Part shown: positions 17,994-26,589 of the stretch, one piece after another
Numbering within the stretch: position 1 is the stretch's first letter
Layout: each line of letters begins with the position of its first letter
Source: Schlesneria paludicola DSM 18645
Lineage (GTDB): Bacteria > Planctomycetota > Planctomycetia > Planctomycetales > Planctomycetaceae
DNA length: 38,283 nt
Assembly: GCA_945869955.1 (NCBI GenBank)
Contig: CAMBQP010000030.1
Coordinates: forward strand, 1-38,283
Direction of reading: 5' to 3'
Program-made: the position numbers and the translations under genes
The notes under the pieces: model-generated
Told to the model about the DNA's origin: nothing
What the model saw: the letters and a program-made list of their open reading frames with translations, nothing else
The model's database searches: none

Positions 17994-18434
17994 AAAATAT
18001 CAGATGACAATGGATGCAATCCTGTTCTGCAGGAAATGTCATGCATGCAATCGCGATGGGATTCGGTTAAGAATCTGTCTATGATGATCGCATGGCATGA
18101 ACGTCGTTCGGCTGGGTGTTTTTGCTACGGGTTGTCCGTCAGTTCGCGCTCGCAGAGGGTCGTGAAAAATTCGATGAAGTGTTATCACCTGCAAGGGCGC
18201 GGTGGTTCCAAGGGGGCCGTCCGATACATCGCGGCAACTCGAATGGCGAATTCGTTTGTTTTCGGACGGATGTCAAGAGTTACCACGCCAGCATTGATCA
18301 TGAAATCCTGATCGGAATCCTGGCCGAGCACGTTGCCGATTCCAGCGTGCTCGACCTGCTGACGCAGTACGTTCAGCATCCGATTTACGAGGGAGGGTTG
18401 TTTGAGGACGTAGAACGGGGGATTTCGCTCGGGT

Positions 18435-18466
18435 GCCCGCTTTCACCGCTGCCCGCTTTCACCGCT
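18435..18466 (+). repeat. 16-bp perfect tandem duplication inside the RT
   Basis: Two identical 16-bp units lie head to tail (18435-18450 and 18451-18466). With one copy the RT reads GCPLSPLMGALYL; with two, the frame shifts by one and the polymerase is cut before the catalytic Asp-Asp block. This looks like a slipped-strand duplication. Confidence 0.9.
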
Positions 18467-18554
18467 GATGGGTGCGCTTTACCTGAAGAGGCTGGACGAA
18501 CGGATCGAAGCCACGGGCCTGATCTACGCGCGATTCATGGATGATTGGGTGATT

Positions 18555-18753
18555 TTAGCACCGACCCGCTGGAAGCTGCGTGCGGCGGTCCGGATCGAAG
18601 TTAGGGGGACAGACACAATTTTCCCGGCAAAACGACGAGTGAATGGTTTGAGCGATTTGGCGGATCTTCACTTGGTCACGGAAAAAATGAGCCAGACCCC
18701 GAGCTGCGGGTTAGCACCGACCCGCTGGAAGCTGCGTGCGGCGGTCCGGATCG
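18555..18753 (+). repeat. 43-bp direct repeats flanking a 113-bp insert
   Basis: Positions 18555-18597 and 18711-18753 are identical over 43 bp and encode LAPTRWKLRAAVRI twice. Between them lie 113 bp (18598-18710) unrelated to RT. The insert carries imperfect inverted ends: GGGGGACAGACACAATTTTC starting at 18604 and GAAAAAATGAGCCAGACCCC ending at 18700. The extra 156 bp equals 52 codons and leaves the frame open. Confidence 0.85.
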
Positions 18754-18927
18754 TCAATGAAACGCTCGCCCAGTTGAAGGTTGAGCAACATCCCGAAAAG
18801 ACATTTATCGGGCGAATCGAGCATCGGGCGAAGCGAACGGGGATTTGATTTTCTGGGATCTGTGATGAAACCCGCGGGGCTGGAAATGGCCCCGCGGGCG
18901 ATTGAACATTGCGTCGAACGTGTCTCC

Positions 18928-18957
18928 CGGCTTGATGCGGCTTGATGCGGCTTGATG
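18928..18957 (+). repeat. 10-bp unit repeated three times in the RT
   Basis: CGGCTTGATG occurs three times in tandem. A single copy gives VSRLDEQGADLIRIG in one frame; the two additional copies add 20 bp and shift the frame. Confidence 0.9.
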
Positions 18958-19112
18958 AGCAAGGTGCGGACCTGATCCGCATTGGGGCGTACCTCAAACG
19001 CTGGTACAGTAGGGCAAAAAGCGGACTGATGTGGGATGGTGGGCAATTTGTTGACCGTGCCATGGAAGCGATCTCACAGCGAGTGGCTGAACTCGCAACA
19101 CCCCACTGGCCA

Positions 19113-19811
19113 TTACCGCCGACATGAGTTCCGCTTGCGCTTGAACGAATACACCAAAGCCGCAAGTCCACCCAGACCCGCTAACATCGCCGTTGAAGGT
19201 TCGGGAACGGCAGAGGGAACTGTTAATATGCTGCTAATGCCGTACAAATGGGGCACCTCGGTTGTAATAGGCGGTCCAAATGCAATCCAGGAGGAGCTGG
19301 CGCTAGATGAGGTGCCGGTTAATGCGTAGTTTGGATACGCTGTTCCCATTTCGCTACCGATGCTTGAGGTCCCGTCCGAGAGTGTTCCTGACCAGACTGA
19401 TCCGTGGTATTGATATGGCCATTGAACCCCCTTGTTTATGGGATTTAATAACGCGCCTGACCATAGATTGCCGGTCGATACTAGCGTTCCACTGACCGTA
19501 TAAATGGGGGTAAGTGAGGTGCTCTGCAGTCCGATATGGTCCCTGGCGTTGATAGTGGTATTGGACACTATCGCTTGCCAAGTGATCTGGTTCCCATTGT
19601 ACGTCGTGCCAGCCGCATTAGTTGATACGAAATTATCATACGTCGCGAGATCATTGCTGGTTGCTGCCGTTTGGGTAGATGTCACGAAGACAAGACGAAA
19701 ACTGTCACCAGGATTGAGTCCTGCGGGCGTGTTAATCGACCCAGCAAATGCGGCACCGGCGGCGATCGCCGTGACTGCGAATACGGACAATACAGACAAC
19801 AATTTCTTCAT
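19113..19811 (-). CDS. PEP-CTERM sorting domain protein
   Basis: This is a 232-residue exported protein. It has a Sec signal peptide (KKLLSVLSVFAVTAIAAGAAFA), a Ser/Thr/Gly/Asn-rich mature part, and a C-terminal sorting tripartite signal: VPEPSTAMLAGL, then hydrophobic GGLAALVYSF, then the basic KRKRNS tail. Such tails are cut by exosortase and the proteins are anchored or released at the cell surface. No exosortase gene is in the window. The start at 19811 has AGGGAAG upstream. The middle part (SFRLVFVTSTQTAATSNDLA) resembles other planctomycete PEP-CTERM proteins of unknown role. Its 3' end overlaps the tail of the RT pseudogene by about 15 bp, on the opposite strand. Confidence 0.85.
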   Translation of the reverse strand: MKKLLSVLSVFAVTAIAAGAAFAGSINTPAGLNPGDSFRLVFVTSTQTAATSNDLATYDNFVSTNAAGTTYNGNQITWQAIVSNTTINARDHIGLQSTSLTPIYTVSGTLVSTGNLWSGALLNPINKGVQWPYQYHGSVWSGTLSDGTSSIGSEMGTAYPNYALTGTSSSASSSWIAFGPPITTEVPHLYGISSILTVPSAVPEPSTAMLAGLGGLAALVYSFKRKRNSCRR

Positions 19812-20216
19812 AACTTCCCTTTCAGGGTGTGAACAATCACATTGGCTGGAAACAATCCAAACTACGCATCGGGAACGAGCGTAGCCGCTTCTCGCGTTGA
19901 CTAGACATTTCGCGTGTGACGCTGCGGTAGGCCATGTTTCGAAAAACGATCTCCATCAGACTCGAAATCGCGGAATCGCATTGATCGGCACGTCGGCGAA
20001 GCTGACGCAAACTGTGAGCAAAGCGAATCCCCCTCATTGCACCCCCAACCCTCACATAGGGAGTAATCGGTTTTAGTAAGGGGCTCGCAACATGAATATT
20101 GAGATTTTGCTTTTTTTTAATGATGAAGAAACGTAAATTCCCATTTCTCAGATTGGCTCGTCCGTCAAGCGAATTGCTTTGCGGTGCGGAGATTTCGAGC
20201 GAATTCGCCAAATTTC

Positions 20217-20638
20217 GGTTCAACCACAAACCCAGTGCGCGAGGTACAAATCCTTGACTTTGTAGCAAACAGGACGAGCAGCAAACAGGACGACTTCGGT
20301 CCTTGATCCGTTTCCTTTGACGTCCATGAGGATCGGACTGCTCGGTCTCGACCGGCTTCGTAATCCGCTTCTCACAGCAGCGTTCAGGCCAATCTGTGGA
20401 ATACGGCATTTGATTCGTGAATCACATCCTTGTCAAAAAATGCGAAGATTGTGAACCACGAATAAAACGAATCGCACGAATAGGAAGAGATTTCAAGATT
20501 CTGCACCCTGCACCCTGCACCCTGCACCCTGAAAACTGAAAACTGAAAACTGAAAACTGAAAACTGAAAACTGAAAACTGAAAACTGAAAACTGAAAACT
20601 GAATTTTCCCAACCGCGCACTCGGTTTGTCGTTGAACC
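20217..20638. repeat. Dispersed repeat, copy B (expanded)
   Basis: This copy is homologous to 925-1142 but longer. It keeps the ordered blocks (ACAAACCCAGTGCG, CTTCGGTCCTTGATCCG, GATCGGACTGCTCGGTC, GACCGGCT, the GAAAACT run and the GTTGAACC end). It also has extra material: a 14-bp direct repeat (20264-20277 and 20280-20293), a segment of about 100 bp at 20395-20500 absent from copy A, and an enlarged heptamer array. The core inverted repeat CGGTC-TC-GACCG is kept, with a changed loop base. Confidence 0.8.
20503..20600 (+). repeat. Heptanucleotide tandem array (4 + 10 units)
   Basis: Four perfect GCACCCT units (20503-20530) are followed without a break in register by ten perfect GAAAACT units (20531-20600), giving 98 bp of 7-bp period. 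Both units share the G..C.CT/G..A.CT frame. The copy near ruvX has only two GAAAACT units and no GCACCCT. Arrays like this are expected to vary in length by slippage. Confidence 0.95.
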
Positions 20639-21020
20639 CAAATTTCTTGCCGATTTCCGGGATTTGTCGTTCCGTTTTGGCGGGTTTCTACCCTGGTGGT
20701 TTCCCAACCGCGTGACCAGACGGTTGAGAAGGATTTCTCGGGTTAGATACCGTCCGCAGAATGACCGCAACGCGAGAATGGCCAATCGATTCCCGCTGTG
20801 GCGAAAGACAATCGTCCGATTAGTGACCTTTCGTTCAACCACAGAAACCTGATCGTGATTCGAAAATTCCGCCATCGACAAATCGCATGCGGATGATACC
20901 TACCGATCGCACATTCCCATGATCATGAAACGCTCGCCGAGTTGAACGATGGCACCGTAAAGCCGGATGGCAAACAGCAGGGGACCCACAAACCCGCAGC
21001 ACGAAAACACTCGAATAAAA

Positions 21021-21063
21021 AAGCCCGCCGCAAGAGAAAACCCTGCGGCGGGCTTGTTTTTTT
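21021..21063. terminator. Bidirectional Rho-independent terminator
   Basis: A perfect 12-bp stem (21021-21032 with 21044-21055) is very GC-rich at its core (GCCCGCCGCA). An 11-nt loop separates the arms. T-rich tails follow on both strands: TGTTTTTTT-like on plus and TTTTATTC on minus. It lies 34 bp after the stop of the DUF4345-like gene and probably ends the type III PKS operon. Confidence 0.85.
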
Positions 21064-21096
21064 GAGCATCGATTCGCCAGCGACAGCGACAGCGAA

Positions 21097-21498
21097 CTAA
21101 CTCTTTCGCAGCGAAAGATAAGCCGCTCCCAGAAAGATCATCCATTCTGTTGCGGCGAGAAAGTAAGTGGTCGATTCAATTCCTGCGTACAGGAAAAAGC
21201 TCAGCGTTCGAAACAGAACCAAACAGGCATGCACGACCAGACACACGAATAAGGGGTAGGAAGTCTCAGTTGCTTGGAGCAATGGCCAGAGAAACACCAG
21301 TCCTAAAGCGAGTTCCAAACCGCCATATACGACCAGAAACTCAGACTGCCCGGACCCAGGAGTCAGGGTAAAGCCAACTCCCTTCGCCGTCTTTTCCGGC
21401 TGAACGGAGCACCATGCTGCGAGAGCAAGATATGCCAAGCCCACGATGGAAAGAAAAACCTTGTTTACCAAAATCGTGACCCCAAATCGTGGTCCCAA
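21097..21498 (-). CDS. DUF4345-like small membrane protein
   Basis: This 133-residue protein has four predicted TM helices: VFLSIVGLAYLALAAWCS, EFLVVYGGLELALGLVFLWPL, PLFVCLVVHACLVLFRTLSF and YFLAATEWMIFLGAAYLSL. The second carries YGGLELALG, typical of DUF4345 and related families. The start is uncertain: the frame opens with TTG at 21498 and has no internal ATG upstream of the first helix. It lies 28 bp downstream of the type III PKS stop on the same strand, so the two are almost certainly one transcript. A role in the membrane fate of the PKS product is only an inference. Confidence 0.7.
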   Translation of the reverse strand: MGPRFGVTILVNKVFLSIVGLAYLALAAWCSVQPEKTAKGVGFTLTPGSGQSEFLVVYGGLELALGLVFLWPLLQATETSYPLFVCLVVHACLVLFRTLSFFLYAGIESTTYFLAATEWMIFLGAAYLSLRKS

Positions 21499-21526
21499 AA
21501 CCAGAACACCAAGTGGATGGACATGC

Positions 21527-22639
21527 TTAGATTTCCGAGTTGAGCAGCATCGCTTCGATCGTCAGCCCGGGGCCAAAACCGAGCCCAACGACGGGACCTC
21601 GTCGTGGTTCCGCTTGCAGGCGATTGAGCAGGAACAGGACCGTTGCGGAAGACATGTTCCCGTACTGTGAGAGGATTTCTCGAGCCGGGGCAACGTCGTC
21701 ACTCGAAAGCGACAAGGTCGTCAAACAGGCGTCAAGGATGCGTGGACCACCGGGATGAATGGCCCAGCCACGAATGTCTTGAATCGTCAGGCCCTCTTTG
21801 GCAAGAAAGGCGGTCATCCAGGGGCCGAGATTCTTTTCGATCAGCGACGGAACTTTCTGTGACAACGTCATTTCAAATCCATGGTCGCCAATCCGCCAGC
21901 TCATCGCGCTGGTGGTTCCGGCCAGCAGATGTGATCCACTGCGAATCATCTGGAATTTTGACTGGATCGGAATTTGGCCTTGTGGAGCGGATCGGCAAAC
22001 GACGGCCGCTGATCCATCCGCAAATAATGCGTTTGCAATCACCTTATCGGTCGACCAGCCGTAGTGATGGTGCAGGCTGCAAAGTTCCACCGAACAGATC
22101 AGGACCACAGCCTTGGGGTCTGCTTCCACAAATCCCTTGGCGACGCGTAGGGCATTAAACGAACCATGGCATCCCATGAAGCCGATGTGGGTTCGGGCGG
22201 TATCAGGGGAAAGCCCCAATTCCTGGATTAAGCCAATGTCCCAGCCCGGAGCATAAAAACCACTGCACGAAACAGTAATCAAATGCGTGATCTCGGCAAC
22301 ATCCTGATCCGCATGGGACAAGGCTGCTTCGCATGATTCCATCGCGAGCGCTAACGCATGTTCTTCGTATTTCTCCATCCGAGCATGCGTGGAGGGGCCA
22401 CGATCGTCTTCATCACTGCGCGGCCTGAAGAATCCATTAGATAGCGTGGGCAATCCATTCGGTTCTTGTAACAACACGGTGCCACGCTCATTGACGCCCG
22501 CACCCTGATAGATCAACTCCATCACGCGACGATGCTCATCAGAATCGCAACACAATTGCTGGGTTGCCTGGTAAGCCAAGGTTTGGGTGACACTACCCGC
22601 CGGTACTGCAGTCCCTAAACCCGTGATCAACATTGTCAT
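21527..22639 (-). CDS. Type III polyketide synthase (chalcone/stilbene synthase family)
   Basis: This 370-residue thiolase-fold enzyme condenses malonyl-CoA units onto a CoA starter without an acyl carrier protein. The Cys-His-Asn catalytic triad is complete: C157 in GFMGCHGSFNAL, H295 in AIHPGGPRILD and N328 in YGNMSSATV. The C-terminal family signature GLGFGPGLTIE is present. The VSCSGFYAPG segment matches the bacterial branch that includes alkylresorcinol/alkylpyrone and phloroglucinol synthases. The product cannot be predicted by eye. The 28-bp gap to the DUF4345-like gene suggests an operon. No methyltransferase or oxidase that often tailors such products is adjacent. Confidence 0.93.
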   Translation of the reverse strand: MTMLITGLGTAVPAGSVTQTLAYQATQQLCCDSDEHRRVMELIYQGAGVNERGTVLLQEPNGLPTLSNGFFRPRSDEDDRGPSTHARMEKYEEHALALAMESCEAALSHADQDVAEITHLITVSCSGFYAPGWDIGLIQELGLSPDTARTHIGFMGCHGSFNALRVAKGFVEADPKAVVLICSVELCSLHHHYGWSTDKVIANALFADGSAAVVCRSAPQGQIPIQSKFQMIRSGSHLLAGTTSAMSWRIGDHGFEMTLSQKVPSLIEKNLGPWMTAFLAKEGLTIQDIRGWAIHPGGPRILDACLTTLSLSSDDVAPAREILSQYGNMSSATVLFLLNRLQAEPRRGPVVGLGFGPGLTIEAMLLNSEI

Positions 22640-23171
22640 CGTTAAACGCCTCTGTCGTAGTCAGCCACTGGCCAACCCGCCTTCATGCAAGAAATTGCTG
22701 TTTGTCCACCATCGATCGATACTCGATCGGCGGTGGTATGCGGAGCAAAAACAGCGTGAACAACAGCCAATTCAAAAGCTACGCTCAAGCCAGTTCGCTC
22801 AGTAACACGCGCCCCAACGTCACACGTGCCCCAACCGCGCGGGAAACTTTTCGTTAAGTCTTCATTCAGACAGACTTCATGGCACATCGCCAACGGCATC
22901 ACCCTTGAAACCGAACGGCCTATCATACGTCGTGCCGCGTTCGCTGCAAGCACTGAAGCCCGCCGTTTTTGCTTTCGAGCAAACTTTGACCCCTCGGAAA
23001 GTTCCCCGAAGAAAAACTGTTAAAAGCTCACCAGCCCGTTAATCTTGACATGACCAGTCGCGTGACCTCGTTCACTTTAATCTGCAAAACCGCTGTTTTT
23101 TAGGGTTTTTCTCTCTCAAACCCTTTTGGTGAGTCAAAGACGATGCCTTTGTATTGAAATGGAGTTTGCGT
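22640..23171. other. Intergenic region between PKS promoter side and the PSD1 gene end
   Basis: About 530 bp hold the presumed type III PKS promoter. I see no gene: the 103-codon minus-strand frame at 22642-22953 has no recognisable domain. A weak hairpin AGGGTTT/AAACCCT (23102-23108 with 23118-23124, 9-nt loop) could be a poor terminator after the PSD1 gene, but it lacks a clean T-run on the minus strand. Confidence 0.4.
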
Positions 23172-26100
23172 TCAGTTAACGAACAGAAACTCATTGCTGT
23201 TGAGTAGCAATCTGCATAGGTTCGTTAAACCATGTTCTGCGGTGAAAATCCGTACATCGTCGATTTCGGTTGCCGCAGGGTTTCGGCCAAGAATTAACCG
23301 GAAGGCTCGTTCGATCTGCTTGTCTGTCTTGCTCTTATCGCTATCCACAATCTGCGATGGATTCACTTCACCCTCGATCCGCAGGGCAATCTGTTCGCAG
23401 TTTTGAGCAATGAAAACATCGTTCCAAAGTGCGAGTGCCTGTTGAACCGTGACACTATTATTCCGCGCCGGGGTGATCTGGTCCCCCGAGGGGCAATCCA
23501 GAGATTCCATGAAGGGGTCGGGGAGTGTTCGAAACAAAAAGCGGTAAATACTTCGTCGCCGTCCCAATTCACTGAGCGGATCAAATTTTCCGTAATCGAC
23601 ACGTGGTGTGACATGAATCCCTGGCTGTAAGTCGAATTGCCGATCTGAAGGGCCCCCCATTCTCAAATCCAGGCGACCCGAGATCGCCAAAACGGAATCC
23701 CGGATCGACTCGCCATCCAAACGAATCCGATTCATTCTCCAAAGCCACCGATTATCCGCATCCAGTCCCACCCTTTGGTCCTGGATCGTGCCCGGCGCCG
23801 TCGACAACGCCACGGAAACTCGCGGGGTCTCGACCTTTTGCCGATAAGTCTGGCTGGTCACAATCCAGCGATGCAGCGACTTCATCGACTGGCCGGAATC
23901 CCGAAATTCTAATGCCAGCCAGTCCAGCAATTCCGGATGCGTTGGTTTTTCACCCGTTTGGCCGAAGTCGTTCAACGTACCCACGATCCCACGACCAAAA
24001 TGATGATACCAGACGCGATTGACAATGGATCGCCATGTCAGTGGATTATCCTGGTCCGTCAACCATTGGGCCAATTCCTTGCGCCGGAGAGACTCGGGCA
24101 TGCCGCTCGGAATTTCAAACCGAGCCGGGATCGCTGTCACGCAACTCAATGCTCCCGGCAGAACTTCTTCACGTGGATGGCGAATGTCGCCTCGATGCAG
24201 CACATGGATCGGTCGCGGGCCAGGCGGAGGTCGTAAAGAACCATCCGGCTCAAAATCAGCGGCAGCAGCGTAAACCAGCTTTGATGCGGGGAGTACCGCC
24301 AGTGCCTGGTTGATCTCGTTCAATTGCTGAAAGGCCGCCAACTCTTGCTGTTGAGCCTCGGTGCGCTTGAGGGGAGGGATCATCAGAATCGCTGCCAAGG
24401 GCCCTGGAGTCTGCTCAATCCGAACTGGCAGTGCCGAGTCCGTCCACGACAGACGCAATCTCCCAATGATGTGTTGTCGACCGTGCCGTTGTTTGAGTAC
24501 GATCCGTAAGCGATCGGGGTGGTGCAACCCGGTGTTTTCTCTTGATTTTTCGTGGGGTGAGGTTGGCAAGCAAGTCGCTTCAAACCCTGCGGAATGGAGT
24601 CGCAGCGGGGTTTTGAGCTCAAAAACCGCCTGATGTGCGGCCCCCTCTTGAGGGTGAATCCCCCAAGCCGTCTCTTCATTGCGATCAATCGACTTCGCAA
24701 TGTCCCAGCCAGATTGGTCAAAGTCTGCCGTTGCGTTCACCAGTTCTAACGGTTTGTCACAGCCATCGATCCAAACCTCGAACTCGGTCAGGTGCAGGTT
24801 GCCATTGTCGGGTTGTCGGCCCGGCCCATTTTTAGGCAAGCTCTCGTGTGTCAGGACTTCCAATCGGATCGCCGTGATCTGCCGCAGTGTTGTTGGCTTG
24901 CTTGCGTGTTGAGGCTCGGGGTGTTGTTCGTGATCTTTCTCTTCCGCCGGCGGTTTTTCAGCGGGCGATTTTTCCTGGGGCGAGCGATTGAATGAGGAAA
25001 ACGGGGCGGAGACGATCGTGACGGTCTCTTTCTCGGGGCAGGGGCCATTGGAAAGGATCGAGCCATCGGGAAGCATGCTGAGCGTTGCTCCGTCAGCGGA
25101 CGTGAACGAATCAATTTTGAAATTCTGCCAAACTGCAGTCTGGCGACCACGCAGATCTTCCCATTCGGCAACCTGACGCTGCACAGCTGCCGACATCAAT
25201 CGAGCGGTCTCTTCTGCGGTTCGCTGTTCGAGGGCCTGTTTTCTGCGGAGAAGATCCTGTCGCAGCCGAGCGGTCCCGGCGTCAGCGTCATACCGGCGAT
25301 TCGCCCGCTCGACTCCAGAAAATACCGCCTGTAACGCATAATAGTCCTGCTGCGAGATCGGATCAAATTTGTGATCATGACAACGAGCACACTGCACCGT
25401 CAGGCTACAGATGTTGTTCATAACCGTCGAAACCATGTCATCCCGGTCAAGATATCGGGCAATCTGGCGGTCAATCGTGTCTTCGCGAATATCTCGTAGC
25501 GAACTTTCATCCCAGGGGCCTGCTGCCAGAAACCCCAGTGCGACAGTCGCTGCGGGGTATTCAGGAAAGAGCACATCACCGGCAATTTGTTCTTGCACAA
25601 ATCGGGAATAGGGCTTATCGGAATTGAACGATTCGATCAAATAATCCCGATAGGGCCAGGCATGTTCGCGAATCCGATCCTGGTCGTGTCCATGAGTTTC
25701 TGCATAGTGAGCTGTATCGAGCCAATGCCTGGCCCATCGCTCACCGTAACGAGGCGAATCGAGTAGCTGGTCAACCCATTTTTCGTAAGCGTGGGGATTC
25801 GGGTCGGCGAGAAAGGTATCGACCTCTTCGGGAGTCGGGGGGAGGCCGATTAAATCGAACGAGACCCGCCGCAGCAGCGTCCGGCGATCCGCTTCCGCAC
25901 TCCCTGTAAAATGCAGTTCATCTCGTTTCTGGCGAACAAACCGGTCAATGATCTCGGCGGGATTGGAGTCCTGTCTGGACGGGGGGCCGCCCGGAACTTC
26001 AGGGAGAACGAGTGGTTTCAACGACCACAAGTCGGATTTGTCGTTGGCTTTTCCTGCCACGTGATCCGGCCAGTCGGCTCCCTGGTCGATCCAGTTGCGA

Positions 26101-26519
26101 AGCAGAGAAATTTCGGCGTCTGACAGCCTTTCCCCCGCAGGGGGCATCACCAGTTCATCGATCCCTGTCACGAACCGAATCAGTGGACTTTGATCGCTTT
26201 TCCCCCGCACAATATTCGGAGCATACGACTCGCCCCCCTTGAACGCCGTTTCTCGCACATCCAGGCGGTAGTCACCTTTTTGTTTGGCTCCGCCATGGCA
26301 GGCAAGACAAGCCCGTTGAAAAATGGGCTGAATCTCGGTCACAAAATCGACACGACGAACGGCGGCCGCCGGGGGGTTGGGGGCCAGCTGGCTTTCCGTC
26401 TGATCTCCCCAACAGTTGTTGGCAAAAGCGACCAAAAAAAGGGGGATGACTCTGAGTGATCCCCCTCGTGATGTCCACAGTAATCTGCGCCAGAATCTCC
26501 GCAAGAATTTTGGATTCAC
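23172..26519 (-). CDS. Cytochrome-c (PSCyt1) + DUF1549 + DUF1553 (PSD1) protein
   Basis: This large exported planctomycete protein (1115 aa) starts at GTG 26519, with GAGG a few bases upstream. A signal/anchor (SLRVIPLFLVAFANNCWG) precedes a planctomycete-type cytochrome c domain with CLACH (71-75) and the likely distal ligand M125 (LVMPPAG). DUF1549 (PSCyt2) follows, for example LLRRVSFDLIGLPPTPEEVD and RWARHWLDTAHYAETHGHD. A central insert of about 150 residues (ITAIRLEVLTHESLP, LTEFEVWID) looks like a discoidin-type carbohydrate-binding module. The C-terminal DUF1553 contains NPLTWRSIVNRVWYHHFGRGIV and HPELLDWLA. The family is linked by context to sulfatases and polysaccharide use, but no member's reaction is established. 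A DUF1501 partner is not adjacent. Confidence 0.9.
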   Translation of the reverse strand: MNPKFLRRFWRRLLWTSRGGSLRVIPLFLVAFANNCWGDQTESQLAPNPPAAAVRRVDFVTEIQPIFQRACLACHGGAKQKGDYRLDVRETAFKGGESYAPNIVRGKSDQSPLIRFVTGIDELVMPPAGERLSDAEISLLRNWIDQGADWPDHVAGKANDKSDLWSLKPLVLPEVPGGPPSRQDSNPAEIIDRFVRQKRDELHFTGSAEADRRTLLRRVSFDLIGLPPTPEEVDTFLADPNPHAYEKWVDQLLDSPRYGERWARHWLDTAHYAETHGHDQDRIREHAWPYRDYLIESFNSDKPYSRFVQEQIAGDVLFPEYPAATVALGFLAAGPWDESSLRDIREDTIDRQIARYLDRDDMVSTVMNNICSLTVQCARCHDHKFDPISQQDYYALQAVFSGVERANRRYDADAGTARLRQDLLRRKQALEQRTAEETARLMSAAVQRQVAEWEDLRGRQTAVWQNFKIDSFTSADGATLSMLPDGSILSNGPCPEKETVTIVSAPFSSFNRSPQEKSPAEKPPAEEKDHEQHPEPQHASKPTTLRQITAIRLEVLTHESLPKNGPGRQPDNGNLHLTEFEVWIDGCDKPLELVNATADFDQSGWDIAKSIDRNEETAWGIHPQEGAAHQAVFELKTPLRLHSAGFEATCLPTSPHEKSRENTGLHHPDRLRIVLKQRHGRQHIIGRLRLSWTDSALPVRIEQTPGPLAAILMIPPLKRTEAQQQELAAFQQLNEINQALAVLPASKLVYAAAADFEPDGSLRPPPGPRPIHVLHRGDIRHPREEVLPGALSCVTAIPARFEIPSGMPESLRRKELAQWLTDQDNPLTWRSIVNRVWYHHFGRGIVGTLNDFGQTGEKPTHPELLDWLALEFRDSGQSMKSLHRWIVTSQTYRQKVETPRVSVALSTAPGTIQDQRVGLDADNRWLWRMNRIRLDGESIRDSVLAISGRLDLRMGGPSDRQFDLQPGIHVTPRVDYGKFDPLSELGRRRSIYRFLFRTLPDPFMESLDCPSGDQITPARNNSVTVQQALALWNDVFIAQNCEQIALRIEGEVNPSQIVDSDKSKTDKQIERAFRLILGRNPAATEIDDVRIFTAEHGLTNLCRLLLNSNEFLFVN

Positions 26520-26589
26520 ATGTTCCTCGACCTGAAAAAAATGGTCTTAATGCCATGAATTCAGCGGGTGGTCTGGTCAATCAGCGAGC

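Larger units (their letters stand above)
18036..19127 (+). pseudogene. Reverse transcriptase, multiply disrupted
   Basis: Ordered RT blocks can be read across shifting frames: YHLQGRGGSKGAVR, RTDVKSYHASIDHEIL, GISLGCPLSP, GALYLKRLDERIEATGLIY, the catalytic RFMDDW, HPEKTFIGRI, FDFLG and RIGAYLKRWYSRAKSGL. The lesions, left to right, are: one base missing near 18261 (FVF to RTD); a 16-bp tandem duplication (18435-18450 repeated at 18451-18466); a 156-bp in-frame insertion with a 43-bp duplication (18555-18753); one extra base near 18843; and a 10-bp unit present three times (18928-18957). Removing the extra copies restores each motif. The reconstructed product is about 300 residues, of the group II-like/retron-type RT class. 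No intron RNA, retron msr-msd or DGR template repeats are seen around it. Confidence 0.85.
19812..21096. other. Gene-poor region with repeats
   Basis: Nearly 1.3 kb hold no gene I can defend. It contains copy B of the dispersed repeat, the heptanucleotide array inside it, and a bidirectional terminator near the right end. Open frames at 19837-20409 and 20384-20881 on the minus strand and 20664-20852 on the plus strand either run through the repeats or have low-complexity translations. The PEP-CTERM promoter should lie just right of 19811, but I see no clear boxes. Confidence 0.55.

Noticed and set aside
18036-18850. Possible retron or diversity-generating retroelement
   Set aside because: No msr-msd-like inverted structure upstream, no template/variable repeat pair and no Avd-like gene; the RT is also broken.
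19837-20409. 190-codon minus-strand frame to the right of the PEP-CTERM gene
   Set aside because: It runs through copy B of the dispersed repeat; the part shared with copy A is explained by DNA homology, and the rest has no domain or ribosome binding site that I can defend.
20503-20600. CRISPR-like array
   Set aside because: The period is 7 bp with no spacers, and no cas genes are present.
20384-20881. 165-codon minus-strand frame containing FSVFSFQ repeats
   Set aside because: The repeated peptide is only the translation of the heptanucleotide array; no conserved domain on either side.
23102-23124. Terminator after the cytochrome/PSD1 gene
   Set aside because: Stem of only 7 bp, AT-rich ends and no T-run on the relevant strand.
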